DNA of 64,000 nt from JABDQA01 sp963824415 (lineage in GTDB: Bacteria; Desulfobacterota; Desulfobulbia; Desulfobulbales; Desulfocapsaceae), in the NCBI GenBank assembly GCA_963824415.1, contig CAWGPM010000002.1:434001-498000 (forward strand), given 5' to 3'. Under the pieces are notes generated by a model that ran no database searches, was not told the DNA's origin, and worked only from the letters and a program-made list of their open reading frames with translations. The position numbers and the translations under genes are program-made. This document shows positions 58,351 to 64,000 of this stretch, piece by piece. The stretch's first letter is position 1, and each line of letters begins with the position of its first letter.

Positions 58351-59859
58351 TTATGCCAGCGGCGCAGTTGTCACCATGCCCATGAGCGGCCAGATCACTT
58401 TGACTGACAGCCAGACGACGAGCATCAGCAGGATGGAGGCCGGTATCCCGAATTTGAAGAATTCCGCCGTGGTAAACTGTTTGGAGTTGTAGGCGATGGC
58501 ATTGGGCGCGGCACCGACCAGCAGAAGAAACGGCATGCCCGCTGTGACCAGTGACGAGAAAAGGATCACCTCGCCACTTACACCGAGATAAGGCGCTATC
58601 ACCAGGGCCACCGGCAGTGAGATGGCAATGGCGGCAACGTTCATGATAAAGTTGGTCATGACCATGACGAAAAAGGCCATGCCCAGGATGAAGATGATGC
58701 CGGGAGATTCTTTGAACAACTGTAGCCAGTTCACGGCGAGCCATTTGGCCGCCCCGGTATCCCACAGGCAGAAACCGATGGACATGGCGCCGGCGAACAG
58801 CAGAATGATGTTCCAGGGGATCTCTTCCAGGTCTTCCAGGCTGAGAATATTGAGCAGAAAAAAGGCGATGGTGGAGCACAGCATGATCGCGGTCTTGTCA
58901 AGCTTTGCCAGCGCCGGGACGAAGCTCTTCAGTGCGATGACAAAAATAGTTAGAAAAACGATGGTTACTGTGGTGATTTCTCTGCGGCTCCAGCGCCCCA
59001 GTTCGGTGTACATTTTTTTGGCCCGTTCCTTCAACCCCTCGATCCTGACTTTTTCCGGCCGGCACATGAGCATGAAAAAGCCCCAGAGCAGGAAAACCAT
59101 CAACCAGCCGACAGGGAACATATACATGGTCAGCTGGAAGAAGGTGATTTCCACGTTCATGATATCCTTGTAGAACCCAATCGCAACCGCCCCGCGGGCT
59201 GCCCCGAGAAGGGTGATGATACTGCCGGCGCCGGCCACGTAGGCCATGCCGATGAACAACCCTTTACCAAATCGGGTGGGGGAGTCGTTGTCGGCGTAAA
59301 GCGCATTTATTGCCATGAGCAGCGGAAACATGGTGGCGGCCACCGCCGTATGGGCCATCAGGTGGGTCAGGGCTGCCGTCATGACGAAACAGCCGAGCAT
59401 TATCATGCTGGTGCGCTCGCCGACGATGGACAGCATCTTGTATGCCATCCGCTTGGTTAGGCCGGTCTTGGTAAAAACCATGCCGATGACGATGGAGCCG
59501 AAGATAAAGAGTACCGAGGGATCCATGAAATCCTTGAAGGCCGCGCCAGGGGTCCTGATCAGGAACAGGGCCTGCAGGGTACCGATGGCGATGCTGGTAA
59601 TCCCTATCGGCACGACTTCGAACACCCACCAGGTCGCGGCCAGGGCAAAAACAGCCAAGGCACCCTTTGCCTCCCTGCTCAGAACAAAGTGCGCCCCTAA
59701 GGGGTCGATGGCATCGGGCCAGGGCGGAGACCAGTAGATCAATGCGAACAAGCCGATACCCAGCAGCATGAAAAACGTTCGTTTATAATCCATGCTGGCT
59801 ATTACATTAAGCTGTTTCAGCGAGATTTTCCCTTCGCTTATTGTTGCTGTCTTGGTCAC
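58351..59859 (-). CDS. DASS/SLC13 family sodium:anion symporter
   Basis: A 502-residue transporter with 11-13 membrane helices. DASS motifs include WWVFEVVPIGITSIAIGTLQ, LTHLMAHTAVAATMFPLLMA, AYVAGAGSIITLLGAARGAV (with the S-N-T-like sodium/substrate hairpin), MTNFIMNVAAIAISLPVALV and PFLLLVGAAPNAIAYNSKQF. Substrates of the family are C4-dicarboxylates, citrate and, in several sulfate reducers, sulfate. The neighbouring CBS and receiver genes suggest signal-controlled uptake. GTG start. Downstream neighbours on the same strand are regulators placed upstream of it. Confidence 0.9.
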   Translation of the reverse strand: MTKTATISEGKISLKQLNVIASMDYKRTFFMLLGIGLFALIYWSPPWPDAIDPLGAHFVLSREAKGALAVFALAATWWVFEVVPIGITSIAIGTLQALFLIRTPGAAFKDFMDPSVLFIFGSIVIGMVFTKTGLTKRMAYKMLSIVGERTSMIMLGCFVMTAALTHLMAHTAVAATMFPLLMAINALYADNDSPTRFGKGLFIGMAYVAGAGSIITLLGAARGAVAIGFYKDIMNVEITFFQLTMYMFPVGWLMVFLLWGFFMLMCRPEKVRIEGLKERAKKMYTELGRWSRREITTVTIVFLTIFVIALKSFVPALAKLDKTAIMLCSTIAFFLLNILSLEDLEEIPWNIILLFAGAMSIGFCLWDTGAAKWLAVNWLQLFKESPGIIFILGMAFFVMVMTNFIMNVAAIAISLPVALVIAPYLGVSGEVILFSSLVTAGMPFLLLVGAAPNAIAYNSKQFTTAEFFKFGIPASILLMLVVWLSVKVIWPLMGMVTTAPLA

Positions 59860-59911
59860 GGTCTTTTCTCTTCTATCAAGGTTTAACTAGTTGTTTTTCA
59901 GCAACGCCAGT

Positions 59912-60436
59912 TCAGATGGTACAGTAGGTGGCGAGGATTCTGAATATGTCGGTCATCCGTACCGCTCCCAGCAGAACTCCTTTTTCGGTAACCGGCAGCG
60001 AATTGACTCCGTCCTTCATCATGATTTCAAGAATATGGAGTGGATGAATACCAGCGTCGATGGGCTCATGCGCCTTGCTCATGAACTCTCCGACCGTATG
60101 GGTCGCCTGGCGCCGGCATTCCCTGCGAAAACTGTCCTCAAACAGGGTAGAAAGGTCGGTGAAGGACGCCTTTTTGCCCCCGAAAATGCCCGCCGGCTCA
60201 GGCGCCAGGATTGAAGGGAAGAAACCGGTCAGGATATCCCTGATGGACAGACGCCCAACCAACCGCTGGCTGTCATCGACAACGAGTATCTCTTCGTAGT
60301 ACATGCAGCGTCCGTCGGTGGAACAATACCCCAGCAATTGCGCGACGGCGTCGCTGACAGGTGCATCTTTCCGGATATGCGGATACTGCTTCAGGGGGGT
60401 GACTATTTCCCGTGCGGTTTTTATATCGTTGAGCAT
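59912..60436 (-). CDS. CBS-domain protein upstream of the symporter
   Basis: A 174-residue protein with two CBS motifs, DAPVSDAVAQLLGYCSTDGR with ILVVDDSQRLVGRLSIRDIL and IHPLHILEIMMKDGVNSLPV with VLLGAVRMTDIFRILATY, separated by a linker of about 40 residues. It has no enzymatic domain. It lies 52 bases upstream of the symporter gene and 46 bases after a receiver protein, so the three probably form one unit in which this protein senses nucleotides to control transport. Confidence 0.82.
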   Translation of the reverse strand: MLNDIKTAREIVTPLKQYPHIRKDAPVSDAVAQLLGYCSTDGRCMYYEEILVVDDSQRLVGRLSIRDILTGFFPSILAPEPAGIFGGKKASFTDLSTLFEDSFRRECRRQATHTVGEFMSKAHEPIDAGIHPLHILEIMMKDGVNSLPVTEKGVLLGAVRMTDIFRILATYCTI

Positions 60437-60482
60437 GGATGCCTCGAGGTAAAGAGGTTGAGATTCATGAAAATACTGTTGC

Positions 60483-60923
60483 TTACCAGCCTCGACTTTT
60501 CAGGATGCGGTCGAGCTCCGCCTCCGATTCCGCCTGGAGTACAAGCATCCGCTTATCCTTGGCTTCGCCGATCTTATCGAGCAGCGTAGACATCTCCACC
60601 GGTTTTTCCAGGAAATCCCCGGCCCCGAGTTTCATGGCCTCAACGCTGCTTTCCACCGAACCGTGTCCGGTCAGCATGATCACCTCCGCCGATGAGCTGA
60701 TCTCCTTGATACGTCTGATCGTCTCCAGACCGTCGATACCAGGCATGGATAGATCAACAATGACTGCATCGTATGCGTGCTGTTCGACTTGGCTTATCGC
60801 ATCCTCGCCGCTGTTAACCGTATCTACTACTAGGCCTCTGGCCTTGAGTCGCTCGGAGAGCATCTGCAGAAAATCGTCTTCATCGTCTACGAGTAGCACT
60901 CTGGCTTTGATCTTATTACTCAT
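60483..60923 (-). CDS. Single-domain response regulator
   Basis: A 146-residue receiver: VLLVDDEDDFLQMLSERLKA (acidic pair), DAVIVDLSMPGIDGLE (phosphoacceptor Asp near residue 58), VIMLTGHGSVESS (Thr) and FLEKPVEMSTLL (Lys). After the receiver only a helix of about 25 residues follows, with no DNA-binding domain, so it works by protein contacts. It is first in the run before the CBS and symporter genes. Confidence 0.92.
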   Translation of the reverse strand: MSNKIKARVLLVDDEDDFLQMLSERLKARGLVVDTVNSGEDAISQVEQHAYDAVIVDLSMPGIDGLETIRRIKEISSSAEVIMLTGHGSVESSVEAMKLGAGDFLEKPVEMSTLLDKIGEAKDKRMLVLQAESEAELDRILKSRGW

Positions 60924-61273
60924 GATATTCTCCGTTGCTTCTGCCTTAAAAATAAGCGGATATATTGGGCGTTGGCTGTTTCACCATGTGTCGCCAGTAT
61001 TCACGTACCTAGTTGTCAAGCAACACCCGTGCCAGATATCAGATTATTATGATTTGCGATGGATATCCCTGCAGACTTGGGGGCACAGCCGCGGTGTAAG
61101 ACAACAGTTCGCTAGGGACAAGGCTGGGGCTGGCAGAGCAAAAAGATACGTTATGATACTAAAAGAGGCGTTTTGATACGGAACCGGACGGTGGCGGCCG
61201 TCAGCCGTAAGGACGGGGTCTGGCGTGGTGGCAGGAAATGGTGGGGCAATCGGCGTTGGCTGCGTGCTCTGTG
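60924..61273. other. Intergenic region upstream of the response regulator
   Basis: About 350 bases. Near 61141-61180 it has AAAAGATACGTTATGATACT and TTTTGATACG, which recur in part upstream of the next regulator (61860-61890). No gene recognised. Confidence 0.4.
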
Positions 61274-61702
61274 CTACCAGGGCTTGCTGGCCATAATATC
61301 CTTGATTTCTGCCTCGTGGCGACGCTCAATCAGAAGCAGTTTATGTTGTTTCGCCTCACGGATCTTTTCACACAAAACCTTGAAGTCTACCGGTTTTTCC
61401 AGAAAATCCAAAGCCCCAAGCTTCATGGCTTGTACTCCTTTTTCAATAGAGGCGTGACCGGTGAGCAGAATCACCTGAAGTTCGGGATTTCTTTCCAGAA
61501 GCACGGGGAGAAGTTCCAAACCGTCCATATCTGGCATCATCAGATCGAGTACCACCGCGTCAAAGTCCTCCAAATTGATCTCCTCGAGAACCGTTTTCGG
61601 CGAGTCTGCGGTGGCGACCTTCAGCCCTCTGTGCTCCATCCTATCCGCCAGCATTTGTAAAAAGTCCTGCTCATCGTCGATTAACAAAACCTTTTCGTCC
61701 AT
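61274..61702 (-). CDS. Single-domain response regulator
   Basis: A 142-residue receiver with VLLIDDEQDFLQMLADRMEH, DAVVLDLMMPDMDGLELLP (phosphoacceptor Asp near residue 53), VILLTGHASIEKG and FLEKPVDFKVLC, and a short C-terminal helix with no output domain. It resembles the receiver at 60483 (both end in a helix with LL.E...E...I), so they are probably paralogues. I start at ATG 61702, the Met five residues into the longer frame, where the domain begins. Confidence 0.9.
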   Translation of the reverse strand: MDEKVLLIDDEQDFLQMLADRMEHRGLKVATADSPKTVLEEINLEDFDAVVLDLMMPDMDGLELLPVLLERNPELQVILLTGHASIEKGVQAMKLGALDFLEKPVDFKVLCEKIREAKQHKLLLIERRHEAEIKDIMASKPW

Positions 61703-62078
61703 TGGTTTTTCTCCCAAAAGCTATTTTTAAGGCAAGGATATTCAGTAGGTTCGGCAAGTCCACCAGGCGCCACTTTGTCAGTGGTATCCATACCGCAACT
61801 CATGACAGGGCGGAGGTAGTGTCGATTGCCAGCCCAAAAAAACGCAACGTAGCGTTACTTTTTGATACATAAAGATACCTTGTTACAATACAATACAGTT
61901 AGACTCTCCATGCGCCTCCTATCTTTTAACTTGGTTGTATTTATAGTACCGGAATATCATTGTTTTTATAAAAATAAACTAAAAGGCATGACATTTGCTA
62001 GCATCTATGTAGACAACGTAGCTGCAAGTGATCGGTCAGCTATCAACAGTAATATAATTTTTATTCATGAGGAGTGCC
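61703..62078. other. Divergent intergenic region
   Basis: About 375 AT-rich bases between two divergent regulators. TTTTGATAC at 61860 and AAAGATACC at 61871 resemble sites near 61141-61180. No gene seen. Confidence 0.4.
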
Positions 62079-63293
62079 ATGTCATCAATTGCTCTTTTCC
62101 CCTGCTCCTATACCCCGGCAGCTGCTCTGGCAGTAGCATTGGCCAAAGACCTGGAGCTCACAGTGTATGATGACCAAGAATTATTTGCTGACGCAAGCAA
62201 GAGATGCGGCCGTAGCATTGAAGAGCTGAAGAAATGCGCCTATGGCAGAACATCCGTGTTCAACCAGTTTACCCTGGAGAAGGAGATAAGCGTAAACATG
62301 CTCAAGTTCGTTGTCGCAGAGCTCCTAATCAGACCGGAAGCATATCTGTTCAACGGCTTTCTCGCATCGCTTGTTCCAGCAAAGGTGGCGCACGTGCTGA
62401 GAGTTCTCATCGTCGATTCCAGACAGGCCCGCATCGAGGCCGCCATCAAGCAGGGCATGTCGAAAAAGGAAGCCAAGAAGGCGGTAAAAAATGACGATGT
62501 CAGGGCTTACGGCTGGACCGACTTTCTTTTTAAGAAAGAAGCCTATCATAACTCATTGTACGATATGGTCATTCCGGTAGAGAACAGATCAGAAGCGCAA
62601 TTAATCAATGTTATATCAAAAGGATATCACAAAACCTCGGTTCTGCGTACCAAGGAATCCATGCAGGCGGCGCAGGATATGAAGCTGGAGGTTGCCGTAG
62701 AACAAAAACTGCTGTGGAACGGCCACAAGGTAACCGTCAGTTCCAAAGCTGGCAGGGTTGACCTGGCTGTGCAAAAAAGTGTGCTGAATTTTGGCCGATT
62801 GATGGAAGAACTCACCGACCTGGCGATGCAGGTCGATGGTGTCAAGCAGGTTTCGGTAGTAAAGAGCTCCGCATATGACGATTCGATTTATCGGCAGCAG
62901 AAATTTGAACTTCCCTCAAAGGTATTGTTTGTCGACGACGAGATCGAATTCGTCCAGACGGTTTCCCAGCGTTTGATCAGCAGGAATGTGGGGACCTATG
63001 GCGTTTTCAGCGGCGAGGAGGCCCTGGAGCTGATCGCCGAGGATCGACCTGAGGTCATGGTGCTGGATCTCAAAATGCCCGGTCTGCACGGTGTCGAGGT
63101 GCTGCGCAAGACGAGGGAACTAGCGCCCGAGGTCGAAGTCATCATTCTCACAGGTCACGGGACAAACCAGGATATGCTTCAGTGTATGGAGCTTGGCGCA
63201 TTTGCCTATATGAACAAGCCGGTGGACATTGAGGAGCTGTCAGCCACAATCAAGGCTGCAAACGATAAAGCACATGCCAGGGCTCAAGGGTAA
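62079..63293 (+). CDS. Cytidylate-kinase-like domain fused to a response-regulator receiver
   Basis: A 404-residue protein. Residues about 1-190 resemble the cytidylate kinase-like family (Cytidylate_kin2): LTVYDDQELFADASKRCGRS, VLRVLIVDSRQARIEAAIKQ and GWTDFLFKKEAYHNSLYDMV. The P-loop expected at the N-terminus (GXXGXGK) is replaced by FPCSYTPAAALAVALA, so kinase activity is unlikely. Residues about 285-400 are a receiver with VLFVDDEIEFVQTVSQRLIS, VMVLDLKMPGLHGVEVL, VIILTGHGTNQDM and YMNKPVDIEELS, all phosphorylation residues kept. ATG 62079 with TGAGGAGTGCC upstream is the likely start. Next to a sigma-54-type sensor or activator gene. Confidence 0.85.
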   Translation: MSSIALFPCSYTPAAALAVALAKDLELTVYDDQELFADASKRCGRSIEELKKCAYGRTSVFNQFTLEKEISVNMLKFVVAELLIRPEAYLFNGFLASLVPAKVAHVLRVLIVDSRQARIEAAIKQGMSKKEAKKAVKNDDVRAYGWTDFLFKKEAYHNSLYDMVIPVENRSEAQLINVISKGYHKTSVLRTKESMQAAQDMKLEVAVEQKLLWNGHKVTVSSKAGRVDLAVQKSVLNFGRLMEELTDLAMQVDGVKQVSVVKSSAYDDSIYRQQKFELPSKVLFVDDEIEFVQTVSQRLISRNVGTYGVFSGEEALELIAEDRPEVMVLDLKMPGLHGVEVLRKTRELAPEVEVIILTGHGTNQDMLQCMELGAFAYMNKPVDIEELSATIKAANDKAHARAQG

Positions 63294-63451
63294 GTCATGC
63301 ATGGGGGGCTACCGGAACTATCCGGCTGCGGCACCCGTAATAATGCATGACGGCCATATGGCTATTGGTTAGAGTGGGTGGCACATGATTGCTTTTGCAG
63401 CTCGCGCAGGCTGCCTGATATATGTTCGGCTGATAGAATCGACCGGAGCTC

Positions 63452-64000
63452 ATGAAATCACCGTTTAAACCGGATACTCTGACGTTTCTGGAGGGGATCC
63501 CATTCCCTGCAATGATCCTCAACGGGTCATTGCGGCTGGTCGCCATGAACCGGCTTATGGAAGCCATGACCGGGTACCCGCTGGACAAGGTGGTGGGTAT
63601 TCATGGTGAGCTCGTGGTTCGCAGCAATACAGGAAATGCCAGGGGACAACTCTACAGCCAAGTGCTGCAAACAGGTGAAGCACTCGCAGTCAGGGGTGAT
63701 ATCCTCAATTGTTATCGCCGAAAGATTCCAGTGATTTACAATATTTCCAGACTGTCGCAGGAGGCGGGCGGTGAGCAGGGGCTGCTGGTGATTGCCGAAG
63801 ATATCTCGGCCCGCTTGCATGAGAACCTGGTGAGCACGAGGGACTTCACTTCCATTGAGCTGATCGGCTACAGTCCCAAGATGCAGAAAGTCTTCGACAT
63901 GATCCCCTTGATGGCGCAGACAGACGCTTCCGTGCTGATCACCGGGGAGACAGGCACGGGAAAGGACAAGATTGCCGAACTGGTGCACCAGAAATCGAGC
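63452..64000 (+). CDS. PAS and sigma-54 activator (AAA) protein (partial)
   Basis: The frame runs from ATG 63452 to the right edge, so only 183 residues are seen. A PAS domain comes first: LEGIPFPAMILNGSLRLVAM, LMEAMTGYPLDKVVGIHGE and LVIAEDISARLHENL. Then the sigma-54 activator domain begins: IELIGYSPKMQKVFDMI and TDASVLITGETGTGKDKI (Walker A). The C-terminal half with GAFTGA and the helix-turn-helix should lie beyond the edge. With the receivers at 60483-63293 this suggests a two-component system that controls the DASS symporter. Confidence 0.88.
   Translation, partial: MKSPFKPDTLTFLEGIPFPAMILNGSLRLVAMNRLMEAMTGYPLDKVVGIHGELVVRSNTGNARGQLYSQVLQTGEALAVRGDILNCYRRKIPVIYNISRLSQEAGGEQGLLVIAEDISARLHENLVSTRDFTSIELIGYSPKMQKVFDMIPLMAQTDASVLITGETGTGKDKIAELVHQKSS

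Overview
The window looks like a chromosomal piece of an anaerobic or microaerophilic Desulfobacterota bacterium, probably near the Desulfobulbales. This is inferred from gene content and not from a marker gene: several ferritin-like proteins and a rubrerythrin, a nickel superoxide dismutase, selenium genes with a Sec-coding selD, a DASS anion symporter beside sigma-54-type regulators, and many PAS, CBS and receiver proteins. Most of the window is GC-rich; the stretches at about 28.9-33.3 kb and 43-58 kb are clearly AT-richer and carry IS remnants and broken genes.

Layout. 1-8.5 kb: a branched-chain amino acid binding protein cut by the left edge, a CinA-like protein, an esterase, then a stress block of two ferritin-like proteins, MutT-like Nudix, ferredoxin, exported NiSOD, CBS protein, Mth938 protein, Mut7-C RNase and rubrerythrin. 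8.9-14.4 kb: gamma-glutamyltransferase, tRNA 2-selenouridine synthase, YtoQ, pirin and selD with an in-frame UGA at its active site. 14.6-28.6 kb: cupin, VKOR-thioredoxin fusion, glycosyltransferase, membrane protein, NRDE protein, a DedA/ATP-grasp fusion, UMF1-type MFS transporter, dGTPase, a frameshifted valS, nadC and an acidic zinc-ribbon protein. 28.6-33.3 kb: tRNA-Phe followed by an AT-rich accessory patch (TonB-C protein, decayed YcaQ-like gene, fasciclin, Lon-N protein, internally deleted IS3 element).

33.3-42.8 kb is the most interesting part: nine tightly packed minus-strand genes forming what looks like a mycothiol-like pathway. In transcription order they are an S51 peptidase-like protein, an S51 protein fused to a cysteinyl-tRNA-synthetase C-terminal domain, a ThuA/Gfo-Idh-MocA fusion, a second Gfo/Idh/MocA protein, a BioF2/FemAB-like acyltransferase, an MshA-like GT4, an MshB-like LmbE deacetylase, inositol-3-phosphate synthase and a HAD phosphatase. 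Each mycothiol step except the MshC cysteine ligase has a candidate, and the missing cysteine step may be covered by the CysS-tailed protein or the acyltransferase.

42.8-58 kb: a decayed flavoprotein gene, a MetF-like reductase, an IS scrap, a Tat-exported molybdopterin oxidoreductase, nitroreductase, MaoC dehydratase, DUF1349, a cNMP-binding/GAF/PP2C phosphatase next to a large adenylate cyclase-AAA-TPR protein, DUF3024 and a frameshifted RhuM-Fic gene. 58.3-64 kb: a DASS symporter with CBS, receiver, cytidylate-kinase-like/receiver and PAS/sigma-54 activator proteins, cut by the right edge.

A roughly 145-bp palindromic MITE-like repeat occurs three times (1.2, 8.7 and 28.6 kb), with a possible collapsed copy before valS.
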